Under the pieces are notes generated by a model. That model had not been told where the DNA came from, did no database searches, and saw only the letters and a list, made by a program, of their open reading frames with translations. Shown here piece after piece: positions 1 through 7,153 of a stretch of DNA of 26,632 bases; within the stretch, counting starts at the first letter, position 1; every line of letters begins with the position of its first letter. Where the stretch lies: the IMG/VR virus record IMGVR_UViG_3300022198_004644, positions 1 to 26,632 of that record. The stretch is one strand, 5' to 3'. The stretch is from a virus. The position numbers were made by a program, and so were the translations under genes.

Positions 1-414
1 CCACCAGACCTTTTGCCAGCGCCCCATGGTGACTACGGCGAATGGATCGAGCCGTTGCTCGCTGATCCGCTCTGGGATCGGGTGACCGTGATTGGTGCTG
101 AAGTCATGGCCTACAGCCTGCGGCGGAACGTCGCCGGTACTGCCGATCTGGTGCTGCGCTTCCCAGACGGCACCTACGGCATCGCCGATCTCAAAACCCA
201 GAGCAGCAAAACCTCCACGCCCTACGACACGCGCCCGCAACTGGGCGCCGGTGTCGAAATGATTGGCGACCACTACAAGCTGCTGATCTCTCGCTGCCTC
301 ACCCTCTGGTCACGGCCCGGCAGCCTCACGATCCAAACCCACGCCGCTGACGAATGCCTGCAGGCTTGGCTGGACATCTGCGAGCAGTACGCCGCACGCT
401 TCCGCCCCTTCTAG
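1..414 (+). CDS. PD-(D/E)XK nuclease, 5' truncated (RecB/Cas4-like exonuclease domain)
   Basis: The reading frame is open from the first base of the window, so the true start lies upstream; a TTG at 13 is only an internal candidate. The visible 137 residues contain the nuclease signature: GTADLVLRF supplies the first acidic residue, and IADLKT on the next strand supplies the D-x-K pair. A Gln in the following helix (RPQLGAGVEM) fits the Q motif of RecB-like nucleases. Members of this fold act in phage recombination, DNA processing or host DNA degradation; which role applies here is not visible. It is the last gene before a 215-base non-coding gap, so it probably belongs to an earlier transcription unit than the structural genes. 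The fold call is reasonable, the exact function unknown. Confidence 0.65.
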   Translation, partial: PPDLLPAPHGDYGEWIEPLLADPLWDRVTVIGAEVMAYSLRRNVAGTADLVLRFPDGTYGIADLKTQSSKTSTPYDTRPQLGAGVEMIGDHYKLLISRCLTLWSRPGSLTIQTHAADECLQAWLDICEQYAARFRPF

Positions 415-553
415 GCCGCTAATCAGCCGCCGCTAGTCCACCAGCGGCACATCCCGTGCCACTCTTATCAAGCCGGGATGGCCCGAATACAACACCCGCA
501 AGGGGAATCAGGGCAGGTGCATGCGGCACCATCGGAATCCCGGCACCCAATCC

Positions 554-585
554 CTAGCCAAACCTTGACGCCTAGCGTTGGCTAG
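554..585. promoter_or_regulatory. Inverted repeat overlapping the promoter (possible operator)
   Basis: CTAGCCAA (554-561) and TTGGCTAG (578-585) form a perfect 8-bp inverted repeat with 16 bases between the arms, 24 bases centre to centre. The left arm lies just upstream of the -35 box and the right arm lies in the promoter spacer, so a dimeric protein bound here would block RNA polymerase. A hairpin in the DNA or RNA is the alternative. No regulator gene is visible in the window. Confidence 0.4.
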
Positions 586-593
586 CCTATTCT
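565..593 (+). promoter_or_regulatory. Sigma70-type promoter before the structural gene block
   Basis: TTGACG at 565-570 and TATTCT at 588-593 are separated by exactly 17 bases, matching host housekeeping-sigma spacing with one mismatch to TTGACA and two to TATAAT. Transcription would start near 600, leaving a leader of about 30 bases before the ATG at 630. It is the only promoter of this classical type I found in the window, and it sits at the one large gap before the packaging and structural genes. Confidence 0.55.
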
Positions 594-629
594 CCTGATC
601 ACGGGGGCGACCCCACCGCACAACCAACC

Positions 630-881
630 ATGAACCCGCTCTGCACGGTTCTTCCAGCCACCAAGCCCAGCCGCACGGACTGGTGTGAGCGCTATCTCTT
701 CAACAGCGCCATCCTCTCCGACTGGTGCCACGAAGACGATCTGGAAGACATGCACGCCACCTTCATCGAGGCTGGCATCCCCTACACCGTCCAGTTCGTC
801 CCGCCCGCCGCTGAGCTTGACGACAGCTCTTGGTCAGAAGAGCTGCGCTCTCCTGAGTCCCGCAACTCTTTCATGCGCTGA
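630..881 (+). CDS. Hypothetical protein, 83 aa
   Basis: This is the first gene after the promoter at 565-593. It starts at ATG 630 and is acidic in the middle and C-terminal part. I recognise no family. A central stretch (DDLEDMHATFIEAGIPYTVQ) resembles part of the next small protein (ADFLDDHGIPYFTH), so the two may be distant paralogues. Only two bases separate its stop from the next ATG, pointing to co-translation. Confidence 0.55.
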   Translation: MNPLCTVLPATKPSRTDWCERYLFNSAILSDWCHEDDLEDMHATFIEAGIPYTVQFVPPAAELDDSSWSEELRSPESRNSFMR

Positions 882-883
882 CC

Positions 884-1060
884 ATGGCTAGCGCTAACGA
901 GCAGCAGCTTGCCTTCTTGCTTCAGCAAGCCATCACAAGCGACATCCACGAAGAAGACGCCGCCGACTTTCTCGACGACCACGGCATTCCCTACTTCACC
1001 CACAACCGCCAAACCCTCATCACCCTCGCCTACCGCAACGGCTGGAGACCTCACCAATGA
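884..1060 (+). CDS. Hypothetical protein, 58 aa
   Basis: A short ORF from ATG 884 to TGA 1058-1060. It begins two bases after the previous gene ends, and its stop overlaps the next ATG (ATGA at 1057-1060), the usual sign of translational coupling. It encodes an N-terminal helix rich in Gln and Leu, then an acidic DD-containing turn and HGIPYFTH. The HGIPYF segment recalls GIPYTV in the preceding gene. No function is recognised. Perfect packing between neighbours is the main reason to accept it. Confidence 0.55.
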   Translation: MASANEQQLAFLLQQAITSDIHEEDAADFLDDHGIPYFTHNRQTLITLAYRNGWRPHQ

Positions 1061-1251
1061 CTTCCCCATCTCTCCCCCCTTTCGTCACTCGCACTCATCG
1101 CCGCGTCTACGCCCGCCCTGTGCAACCTTCACGCCGCCCGCATCGCACCCCACAACGCAAGCCCTCCTTTCTTGAGCGCCATGGCGACCTCATCACCTTC
1201 ATCTGGTCCTGCACCCTCATCGCTGCTCTCGTCTACACAGCCTTCTCTTGA
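1057..1251 (+). CDS. Small predicted membrane protein, 64 aa
   Basis: Starts with an ATGA overlap on the previous stop. The N-terminal half is strongly basic and Pro/Arg rich, with several Arg-Arg pairs, and the C-terminus is a single hydrophobic segment (about residues 46-63, ITFIWSCTLIAALVYTAF). This gives a cytoplasm-in, single-span topology by the positive-inside rule. The position, far from any lysis genes, gives no support for a holin or spanin. Its 3' end overlaps the next gene by about 70 bases in another frame, so either this gene or that start may be wrong. Confidence 0.4.
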   Translation: MTSPSLPPFVTRTHRRVYARPVQPSRRPHRTPQRKPSFLERHGDLITFIWSCTLIAALVYTAFS

Positions 1252-1537
1252 ACCCCTGCTAGAAGAACTCACATCACTGGCCAAGCGTGAGAAGGAAATC
1301 CAAGCCCGACGACAAGAGCTGCTTGACCTACTGGATCAACTGGTGGAAGCGGGCGAAGCAGAAGACACGCTCTCGTGGAACGACTGCAAAATCACACGCC
1401 GCAGCCGCAAGTCCGTCACCTACCCGCAGCACATCCTTGAGCAACGCGAACAGCTCAAGGCATCCGAACGACTATCACTCGCCTTGGGCGAGGCCTCGGT
1501 AACCATCAAACACTTCTGGGAAATTCGCGGCGCATGA
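1181..1537 (+). CDS. Coiled-coil hypothetical protein, about 118 aa
   Basis: The start is taken at ATG 1181; TTG 1172 is in frame three codons earlier. The first 20 residues are Ser/Pro rich and overlap the preceding membrane-protein ORF, so translation may begin even later. Residues from about 25 to 60 form a charged heptad-like helix (LLEELTSLAKREKEIQ, then RRQELLDLLDQLVEAG), followed by a basic patch (TRRSRKS) and a second helix. The pattern recalls Gp157-like siphovirus proteins, but I cannot confirm this by eye. Its stop overlaps the next ATG (ATGA at 1534-1537). Confidence 0.55.
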   Translation: MATSSPSSGPAPSSLLSSTQPSLEPLLEELTSLAKREKEIQARRQELLDLLDQLVEAGEAEDTLSWNDCKITRRSRKSVTYPQHILEQREQLKASERLSLALGEASVTIKHFWEIRGA

Positions 1538-1716
1538 CCATGACCAAGACCAAACTCAAACCCACAACCCTTCCCGTCAACCTCACCTCCTACCAACGCG
1601 CTATCGACGCCGCCGCTCGCACCGTCTCCGGCATCCCCCGCCAACAACTAGAAGCCATCGTCGCTGCCGTCATCACCACCATCGGCAAACCAACTCATGA
1701 CGACAAAGCGGCCTGA
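1534..1716 (+). CDS. Hypothetical protein, 60 aa
   Basis: Begins at ATG 1534, overlapping the previous TGA; a second ATG at 1540 is equally possible. It is a basic, Thr-rich N-terminus followed by a helix (YQRAIDAAARTVSGIP) and a second helix with alternating hydrophobics (LEAIVAAVITTI). No family is recognised. It overlaps the next small ORF by 20 bases, in keeping with the dense coupling of this block. Confidence 0.45.
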   Translation: MTMTKTKLKPTTLPVNLTSYQRAIDAAARTVSGIPRQQLEAIVAAVITTIGKPTHDDKAA

Positions 1717-1873
1717 ATACCAGCCCTGCAAGCTCGTCTCTCTCTGCGGTCAGTTCCTAACCCCTAATGGCACCTTCTCCGCAGACCCTGCCACCGCACT
1801 CACTGCAGAACGCTGGTGGCTTGAGCGAGAACAACGACGCATCAACACTGCCACCATCATCCTCCGCGCCTAA
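1697..1873 (+). CDS. Hypothetical protein, 58 aa
   Basis: ATG 1697 to TAA 1871-1873. It starts inside the end of the preceding gene and runs through the region that would otherwise be an unusually long, low-complexity N-terminus of the resolvase. It encodes two Cys residues (PCKLVSLCG) and a C-terminal amphipathic, Arg-rich segment (ERWWLEREQRRINTA). The balanced composition makes it look more like a real protein than the competing Ser/Pro-rich frame, which argues for a later resolvase start. Function unknown. Confidence 0.45.
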   Translation: MTTKRPEYQPCKLVSLCGQFLTPNGTFSADPATALTAERWWLEREQRRINTATIILRA

Positions 1874-2297
1874 CGCCATCACGTTTGACGTGATCGGCAT
1901 GGAGGCCGCCACGCAAGGCAGCAAGCGCCACGTCGGCCACGGGATCATGCGCGAAACCAATCAACGCCTCCGCCCTTGGCGCTCTCTCGTCACCGACGCC
2001 GCACTAGCCACACAACTGCCTCTCATCAATCAGCCCGTCAGCATCTCCATCACCTTCCGCTTCCTTCGACCTAAAGGCCACTACAACAAATCCGGCCTCT
2101 CCCCTAAAGCTCCAGCCCATCTAACCTCCAAGCAAAAGGGCGACATCGACAAGCTCTCTCGTGCCATCCTTGATGCCCTCACTGGCAGCCTTCTTCAAGA
2201 CGATTCGCAGGTGGTGCAGCTATCTGCTCACAAGCGTTACTGCACGCCGCAAGAAAAACCTGGCGCGCTCATCACCATCATCCCGCTGGCAACCTAA
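1767..2297 (+). CDS. rusA: RusA-type Holliday junction resolvase (start uncertain)
   Basis: RusA enzymes cut four-way DNA junctions as dimers; in phages they resolve recombination or replication intermediates, often before packaging. The signature is clear: GDIDKLSRAILDAL (Asp126 and Asp128 from this start) followed by LQDDSQVVQLSAHKRY (Asp145, Asp146, Lys156), the acidic cluster and lysine of the family. The N-terminal strand ITFDVIG, then QGSKRHVG, is also typical. The family normally begins near that strand, so residues 1-38 (Ser/Pro rich, overlapping another small ORF) may not be translated; TTG 1821 or GTG 1890 are later candidates. The gene ends Ala-Thr-stop within a GGCAACCTAA element. 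Confidence 0.85.
   Translation: MAPSPQTLPPHSLQNAGGLSENNDASTLPPSSSAPNAITFDVIGMEAATQGSKRHVGHGIMRETNQRLRPWRSLVTDAALATQLPLINQPVSISITFRFLRPKGHYNKSGLSPKAPAHLTSKQKGDIDKLSRAILDALTGSLLQDDSQVVQLSAHKRYCTPQEKPGALITIIPLAT
2288..2297 (+). promoter_or_regulatory. Boundary element GGCAASYTAR, copy 1
   Basis: GGCAACCTAA, continuing AGC. It includes the stop codon of the resolvase and lies 19 bases before the ATG at 2317. One of nine exact copies in the window; candidate phage-specific promoter or module linker. Confidence 0.45.
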
Positions 2298-2316
2298 AGC
2301 AGCGGCACCCTGTGCC

Positions 2317-2631
2317 ATGGAACCCTGGTCCATCGTTGCAGAAGATCCCAAGACCGGCGAACCCTTTGGGCTCGTCCTACAACACGACGCTGATCCAGAA
2401 CTCGCCGAACACATCGCTCGCAACCTCCTCGCCACCTTCCGCCTCACTGGTGGCTACCTCCCCACCAGCGGCCCTAAATCCCTCAAAGGCCACTACCTCT
2501 TCCTCTACACCGTCTCGCCAGAACCCATCCCCCGCCTAGCCAGCATCTGGGCACACTCCTTCGCTGATGCCGAAGACAAGCTCAACATCCTCGCGGCAGA
2601 CGGCACACTCCTCATGCCCTCCTCCGGTTAA
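2317..2631 (+). CDS. Hypothetical protein, 104 aa
   Basis: I chose ATG 2317 because the longer frame would overlap the resolvase, and because the upstream part (Arg/Ser rich) looks like a shadow. The protein begins MEPWSIVAEDPKTGEPFGLV, contains AELAEHIARNLLATF as a helix and ends with a hydrophobic-acidic segment (ADAEDKLNILAADGTLL). The compact alpha/beta look suggests a single small domain. It sits between the resolvase and the small terminase, nine bases before the latter. No family is recognised. Confidence 0.6.
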   Translation: MEPWSIVAEDPKTGEPFGLVLQHDADPELAEHIARNLLATFRLTGGYLPTSGPKSLKGHYLFLYTVSPEPIPRLASIWAHSFADAEDKLNILAADGTLLMPSSG

Positions 2632-2640
2632 ACTCCGGCC

Positions 2641-2964
2641 ATGGCAAAAAAGAGCACTAACGTAGAAATTGATGAGCGGGTCAACGCCGTTTACGACCTG
2701 CTACTTCGTGCATACAGTCGCACCCAAATCGTTCGCTACTGTTCGGATCAGTGGAATGTAGGCGAACGTCAGGCCGAAAACTACATGGCTCGTGCACGCC
2801 AGTTGATGCAACTGGACGCCGAACTTGAACGCCCGCAATGGCTAGCCGCCGCAGTTGCACGCCTTGTTGAATACGAACGCCGAGCCTCTGAATCCAATCA
2901 GCTAGGCATCGCTCTCAAGGCCCTAGAAGACCAAGCCAAACTCCTGCGCTTTGAGATGTCGTGA
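2641..2964 (+). CDS. terS: Terminase small subunit (probable)
   Basis: 107 residues, helical throughout, directly upstream of the large terminase and overlapping it by four bases (GTGA at 2961-2964). The N-terminal part looks like a helix-turn-helix (VNAVYDLLLRAYSRTQIVRY, then WNVGERQAENYMARAR), as expected for the DNA-recognition domain of small terminases. The C-terminal half is a helical segment for oligomerisation. Small terminases bind the pac or cos site and hand the DNA to the large subunit. Position and fold agree; the sequence family itself is poorly conserved. Confidence 0.75.
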   Translation: MAKKSTNVEIDERVNAVYDLLLRAYSRTQIVRYCSDQWNVGERQAENYMARARQLMQLDAELERPQWLAAAVARLVEYERRASESNQLGIALKALEDQAKLLRFEMS

Positions 2965-4310
2965 GCCTGCTCACTGGCATCACTGAACCAACGCCGCTTC
3001 TCAGCTTCCTCGCCTCACCGTCGCAGCAGGACACCACAGACCTCTTGGCACGTATCCGCCAAGACCTGCACCCTGGCCAACTTGCCTTCGTCGAAGACCA
3101 GACCACTGAAATTCTCGGCATCTCCGCCGGCTACGGCGCCGGCAAAACCCGAGCGCTAGCCAGCAAGGCCGTTCACCTCGCTGCCAGCAATCAGGGCTTC
3201 ATCGGCATCGTCATGGAACCGACCGGCCCACTGATCCGCGACATCTGGCAGAACGACTTTGACGACTTCCTAGAGGCCTACGACATCCCCTACACGTTCC
3301 GCGCTTCACCGCTCCCGGAATACGTGTTGCACCTTCCCGGCGGTGATACCAAGATCCTGTGCCGCAGTTTTGAAAACTGGCAGCGCTGCATTGGCATCAA
3401 CGCCGCATGGTGCCTCTGCGATGAGATTGATACCGTCCCACCGTCTACGGCCAACAAAGCCTTCCCGAAGATCCTTGGCCGTCTCCGTGCCGGGAACGTC
3501 CGCCAGTTCGGTGCAGCCTCCACACCTGAAGGCTTCCGCTGGATGTGGCAAACCTTCGCTTCAGAAGAGACCAAGGAACGCGCTGATCGCAAGCTGATCA
3601 AGATGCGCACGGCAGACAACCCCTATCTGCCGCCGGACTTTATTGAGCGCCTCCAGGCCAACTACGACCCGAACCTGCTGCAGGCCTATCTCAACGGTGA
3701 GTTCGTCAGCCTCACCACCGGCCAGGTGTACGACCGCTTCAACCGTGAGCTTCACGTTCAGAGCGTGGACTGGGATCCAGAAGAGCCGATCCTGCTTGGC
3801 ATCGACTTCAACGTTGGCAACATGAGCGGCGTCTTAGCGGTGCGCCGTGGCCGTGAGCTGCACGTCTTTGACGAGATCACCGGTGCCCACGACACCGATG
3901 CCTTAGCCCAAGAAGCTCGCCGCCGTTACGGCAAAGCACGCATCCTTGGCTACCCCGATGCTTCCGGTGCTAACCGCAGCACCAATAGCTCCCGCAGCGA
4001 CATCGCCATCCTGGAGAGCTACGACATCAGCAACATGGCACCCTCAGCCAACCCACCGGTGCGCGACAGGATCGCAGCGGTACAAGCGCTGCTAGAGAAC
4101 GGCATGGCTGAACGCCGCCTGTTTGTCGATAAGCGCTGCAAGAAGCTGATCGAGTGCCTAGAGCTGCAGAGCTACAACGACAAGGGCGACCCTGACAAAG
4201 ACGCTGGGTACGACCACATGAACGATGCGCTCGGCTACATCGTCCACCGCTGCTTTGAAGTGGGGCGTGGCCACAGCGGTAAAGCAGTGCGCAATCTGCG
4301 CCTGTACTGA
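2961..4310 (+). CDS. terL: Terminase large subunit
   Basis: The 449-residue ATPase-nuclease motor that pumps DNA into the prohead. The GTG start overlaps the small subunit's TGA. Walker A is GYGAGKT (residues 57-63); Walker B is WCLCDE (150-155) with the catalytic Glu155; the coupling motif is GAAST (184-188). The C-terminal RNase H-like nuclease shows Asp282 (LGIDFNVG), Asp333 (GYPDASG) and Asp422 (DHMNDALGY). The length is normal for the family and all catalytic residues are present, so the gene looks functional. Confidence 0.95.
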   Translation: MSLLTGITEPTPLLSFLASPSQQDTTDLLARIRQDLHPGQLAFVEDQTTEILGISAGYGAGKTRALASKAVHLAASNQGFIGIVMEPTGPLIRDIWQNDFDDFLEAYDIPYTFRASPLPEYVLHLPGGDTKILCRSFENWQRCIGINAAWCLCDEIDTVPPSTANKAFPKILGRLRAGNVRQFGAASTPEGFRWMWQTFASEETKERADRKLIKMRTADNPYLPPDFIERLQANYDPNLLQAYLNGEFVSLTTGQVYDRFNRELHVQSVDWDPEEPILLGIDFNVGNMSGVLAVRRGRELHVFDEITGAHDTDALAQEARRRYGKARILGYPDASGANRSTNSSRSDIAILESYDISNMAPSANPPVRDRIAAVQALLENGMAERRLFVDKRCKKLIECLELQSYNDKGDPDKDAGYDHMNDALGYIVHRCFEVGRGHSGKAVRNLRLY

Positions 4311-4312
4311 TC

Positions 4313-4322
4313 GGAAACCTAT
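4313..4322 (+). promoter_or_regulatory. Variant boundary element GGAAACCTAT
   Basis: Two mismatches to GGCAASYTAR. It starts just after the terminase stop and lies 20 bases before ATG 4343. It is followed by AGGTAGATC; the CCTATAGG inside is a perfect palindrome. Confidence 0.3.
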
Positions 4323-4342
4323 AGGTAGATCAGTTGCCTGCC

Positions 4343-4843
4343 ATGGCCCGCACCTACAAACGTGACCAAAACGGTCGTTTCGCTGGTGGTGGCGGCGGTG
4401 GTAGCAAGGGTGGCGGTGGCGGCACCAGTACAAGGTCAAAAAACACTGCACGCGCCAATGACCTCAAGGCCAAAGGCACGACTGCTATCGGTGGTCGCGT
4501 CAAGGCCCAAGGCTTTTCAGGGCAAAAAGGTGCCCAGCAGCGTGCTGGTGGCCTTCGCAGTCAGTCCACCGTCAGCTTGAAGCTTGGCAAGAGCACGGCT
4601 GGAGCAGGTACTCGCTCCGCGTTGAGTGCCAATGCAGCGCAGGTTGGCAAAAGCCGCTCAAAAGCAGCTTCAAAAGGCACTGAAAAGATGGCCAAGGCGC
4701 CTGCAAATGCTGCCAAGGCTCGTTACAAGCAGCTCAGCGGAGAAGCTCGCAAATCGTCGCCTTTCCGTTCGGCATCTGATAACAGGAAGGCTGCTGGAGC
4801 CAAGCGCAGCCTCAATACAATGATCAAAAAGCGCGGTCGCTGA
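4343..4843 (+). CDS. Basic Gly/Lys/Ala-rich protein, 166 aa
   Basis: Start taken at ATG 4343; TTG 4334 is in frame. The N-terminus MARTYKRDQNGRFAGGGGGG carries a motif often seen at the start of phage virion proteins. It is followed by a second Gly run and then about 130 residues rich in Lys, Ala, Ser, Arg and Gln with almost no large hydrophobics, so it is probably disordered and DNA- or RNA-binding. It sits between terminase and portal, where internal head or decoration proteins may be found. No enzymatic motif is seen. Possible roles are DNA condensation or an ejected protein, both inference. Confidence 0.6.
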   Translation: MARTYKRDQNGRFAGGGGGGSKGGGGGTSTRSKNTARANDLKAKGTTAIGGRVKAQGFSGQKGAQQRAGGLRSQSTVSLKLGKSTAGAGTRSALSANAAQVGKSRSKAASKGTEKMAKAPANAAKARYKQLSGEARKSSPFRSASDNRKAAGAKRSLNTMIKKRGR

Positions 4844-4974
4844 TGAAATCACAAATCACTGCTGTTGGCCGGTTGCTTAAACCAGCCCTTGGTCAGCAGC
4901 AGTTGTTTAAGGTCATCTCTATCAAGCAAGATGGCACTAGCAAGGTCATTGTCAATAGGCCTTTGGCAACCTAA
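4843..4974 (+). CDS. Hypothetical protein, 43 aa
   Basis: The start shares a base with the previous stop (TGATG at 4841-4845), and the stop lies in a GGCAACCTAA element 11 bases before the portal start. The protein is small and basic, with a short beta-like pattern (QLFKVISIKQDGTSKVIVN). No family is recognised. Tight coupling supports expression. Confidence 0.5.
   Translation: MKSQITAVGRLLKPALGQQQLFKVISIKQDGTSKVIVNRPLAT
4965..4974 (+). promoter_or_regulatory. Boundary element GGCAASYTAR, copy 2
   Basis: GGCAACCTAA followed by AG. It contains the TAA of the 43-aa ORF and lies 11 bases before the portal GTG at 4986, the shortest spacing of the set. Fourteen bases (TGGCAACCTAAAG plus neighbours) are nearly identical to copy 1. 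Confidence 0.45.
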
Positions 4975-4985
4975 AGAAAAGGGCT

Positions 4986-6455
4986 GTGCACTTCAATCTC
5001 GCTGCCACTGAACTCAAGCCCGTCCTGTCCATTCAGGATCTCGGCGTTCACGATCCCGGCATCGCCTGGCAGCGGATGCAGCTCCGCTGGGAACTCATCG
5101 AAGAGCTGATCGGCGGCACGCTGCAGCTGCAAGCCGCAGGCCGCCGCTATCTGCCGCAGGAGCCCAAGGAATCGGACGAGAGCTATCTCGCACGTCTGCG
5201 CCGCAGCGTCTGCCCGCCGTACTACCAGCGCCTAGAGCAGATGCTGGCCGGCATGATCAGCCGCAAGCCAGTGCGGCTCGACAACGTTCCTGACCCTGTG
5301 CAGGAGCAGATGATGGACGTTGACCTGCAGGGCAATGACCTCAACGTCTACCTGCACAGCCTGGCCCGCACTTGTCTGCGCTACGGCCACGTTGGCGTGC
5401 TGGTGGACTTCCCTCGTGGTGATGAAGGTGATGACACACCGGTCACCGACTTTAACCGTCCCTACTGGGTGAGCTACAGCCCACGGGACATCCTCGGCTG
5501 GCGCACTGACGTGGTGCAAGGCACGCAGAAGCTGACGCAGCTGCGCCTGCTGGAGCGCGTCATCGTGCCATACGGCGAATACGGCGAAGAGGTCGTCGAA
5601 CAGGTGCGCGTGCTGACGCCCGGTGCGTTTCAGCTGTTCCGCAAGCAAGCCTCTCGCTCCCGCGACTGGGAGCTAATTAGCGAAGGCCAGACCACGCTCG
5701 ACGAGATCCCCTTTGCGGTCGCCTACTCCAACCGCATCGGCATCCTGGAATCCACCCCGCCGCTGGAAGAGGTCGCGCACCTCAACCTGCAGAGCTACCG
5801 CGTCAGCTCGGACCTCAGCAATCAGCTGCACATCGCTGCTGTGCCTCGCTTCCATCTCTACGGCGTGCCAGCTGAACTAGACGAGATCACTGCTGGCCCT
5901 GACTCCGCCATGGCGTTGCCCGTTGATTCACGGGCTGAGTTTGTAGAGCCGCAAGGCACTTCGTACAACTTCCAGTTCCAACAGCTGGACCGCATCGAAC
6001 GCCAGATCAATCAGCTGGGCCTGGCCGCTGTGATGGGTCAGAACATGACCAACCAAGCGGCAGAAGCCAAGGCCATTGACCGCAGCCAAGGTGATGCCGC
6101 CCTGATGACCGTGGCTCTTGGCCTGCAGGATCTGATCGACAACTGCCTGCGCTTCCACAGTGCCTTCCTCGGTCTGCCAAACAGCGGCAGCAGCATGGTC
6201 AACAACGACTTCGTGGCCCGCACGCTGGAGCCTGGCCATGTGGCCGAGCTAATCAAGCTGCGCCTCAACGGTGACATCACGCAGGAAACCCTGCTGATCC
6301 AGTTGGCCGATGGTGAGTGGCTCTACGACGATTTCAACGTCGATCAGGAAATTGAAGCCACCGCAGCGCAGCAGCAATCACGGCTGGATGCACAGGCTGC
6401 GCAGCTCGATGCAAACCTGCAACAACTTCCAGGGCAACCTAATCAGCAACCCTGA
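4986..6455 (+). CDS. Portal protein (DUF4055-like)
   Basis: A 489-residue protein in the standard position between terminase and scaffold/capsid. Portals form the dodecameric ring through which DNA enters and leaves the head. The N-terminal pattern (RYLPQEPKESDESYLARLRR, then a helix ending LAGMISRKP) and the central HVGVLVDFPR and YSPRDILGW segments agree with the DUF4055 portal group as I know it. The C-terminus is Gln/Ala rich and helical (EATAAQQQSRLDAQAAQL), like portal crown helices. Translation starts at GTG 4986; no ATG fits better. The end of the gene contains another copy of the boundary element. Confidence 0.85.
   Translation: MHFNLAATELKPVLSIQDLGVHDPGIAWQRMQLRWELIEELIGGTLQLQAAGRRYLPQEPKESDESYLARLRRSVCPPYYQRLEQMLAGMISRKPVRLDNVPDPVQEQMMDVDLQGNDLNVYLHSLARTCLRYGHVGVLVDFPRGDEGDDTPVTDFNRPYWVSYSPRDILGWRTDVVQGTQKLTQLRLLERVIVPYGEYGEEVVEQVRVLTPGAFQLFRKQASRSRDWELISEGQTTLDEIPFAVAYSNRIGILESTPPLEEVAHLNLQSYRVSSDLSNQLHIAAVPRFHLYGVPAELDEITAGPDSAMALPVDSRAEFVEPQGTSYNFQFQQLDRIERQINQLGLAAVMGQNMTNQAAEAKAIDRSQGDAALMTVALGLQDLIDNCLRFHSAFLGLPNSGSSMVNNDFVARTLEPGHVAELIKLRLNGDITQETLLIQLADGEWLYDDFNVDQEIEATAAQQQSRLDAQAAQLDANLQQLPGQPNQQP
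6433..6442 (+). promoter_or_regulatory. Boundary element GGCAASYTAR, copy 3
   Basis: GGCAACCTAA inside the last codons of the portal gene (not in the stop frame), 27 bases before the scaffold ATG at 6470. Confidence 0.4.
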
Positions 6456-6469
6456 GCCTGTGGCTCTAC

Positions 6470-7153
6470 ATGCCCGACAACGACACCGCTCCTGTGGAGC
6501 AGTCTGCAAACAACGCTGATCTGCAAGCCCTGCAAGCAGAACTCGATGCCATGCGCCGCAAAAATGCGGAGCTGCTGGACGAGAAGAAGAAGCTGGCCAA
6601 GAAGCTGCCTGAAGTTCCCGATGGGGTTGATGTCCAAGAACTGCTGGACTTCAAGCGCAAGGTGGAGCAGCAGCAGCTGGAATCCAAAGGCAAGTACGAC
6701 GAAGCGCTCAAAACCTACGAGCAGCAGTACCGCGAACGTGAATCGCAGCTGCAGGCTCGTGTCGCAGAGTTAGAAGCCGAGAACCGTGAACTCAAGGTGA
6801 TCGGTCCTGCGGTCGCTGCTCTTGCCGACACCGTGCACGATCCCGATGAGGTAATCAGGTTGCGGCTTAAGCCTGATCAGATTGAGCGCGAAGCAGACGG
6901 CAGCGTCGTCGTCGTGGACGGCTACCAGCGCACACCGATCAGCGACTGGGCACGCACCAGCCTGCCGCAGTACCGCCTGAAGGCACCTAAACCTGCAGGC
7001 ACCGGTGCACCGGTTGGCCGCAGCAGCGCTGAACTACCTGCCGGTAGCAAAAACCCCTTCTCGCGTGAGCACTACAACCTCACCGAGCAGGCGCGGATCT
7101 ACAAAACCGATCCTGAACTCTACGCACGCTTAAAAGCTGCAGCTGGTAAGTAA
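6470..7153 (+). CDS. Scaffold-like protein, 227 aa
   Basis: Lies immediately upstream of the major capsid gene, the usual place for a scaffolding protein. Residues 15-115 are a long charged coiled coil (LQALQAELDAMRRKNAEL, later QLQARVAELEAENREL). A linker rich in Pro and Gly follows, then a short C-terminal helical segment (REHYNLTEQARIYKTDPELY). Scaffolds are typically elongated and helical with a small capsid-binding C-terminus, which this matches. No protease motif is seen, so the scaffold is either released or cut by an enzyme not in this window. Confidence 0.75.
   Translation: MPDNDTAPVEQSANNADLQALQAELDAMRRKNAELLDEKKKLAKKLPEVPDGVDVQELLDFKRKVEQQQLESKGKYDEALKTYEQQYRERESQLQARVAELEAENRELKVIGPAVAALADTVHDPDEVIRLRLKPDQIEREADGSVVVVDGYQRTPISDWARTSLPQYRLKAPKPAGTGAPVGRSSAELPAGSKNPFSREHYNLTEQARIYKTDPELYARLKAAAGK

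Larger units (their letters stand above)
415..629. other. Non-coding intergenic region with several inverted repeats
   Basis: No convincing gene is seen on either strand in this 215-base gap. It holds two 5-bp hairpins (GGCAC/GTGCC at 446-460 and GGTGC/GCACC at 516-530), an 8-bp inverted repeat with widely spaced arms (GCCGGGAT 472-479, ATCCCGGC 537-544), and the promoter/operator at 554-593. The first hairpin follows the nuclease stop by about 30 bases and is followed by only a short T-containing run, so it is at best a weak terminator. The gap separates the nuclease unit from the structural unit. Confidence 0.5.

Noticed and set aside
1057-1251. Holin or spanin role for the small membrane protein
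   Set aside because: A single hydrophobic segment alone is not enough; no endolysin or other lysis gene is nearby.
2161-2316. Longer N-terminus for the 104-aa protein
   Set aside because: It would overlap the conserved catalytic part of the resolvase in another frame, and its composition is Arg/Ser-rich like a shadow; ATG 2317 fits the gap.
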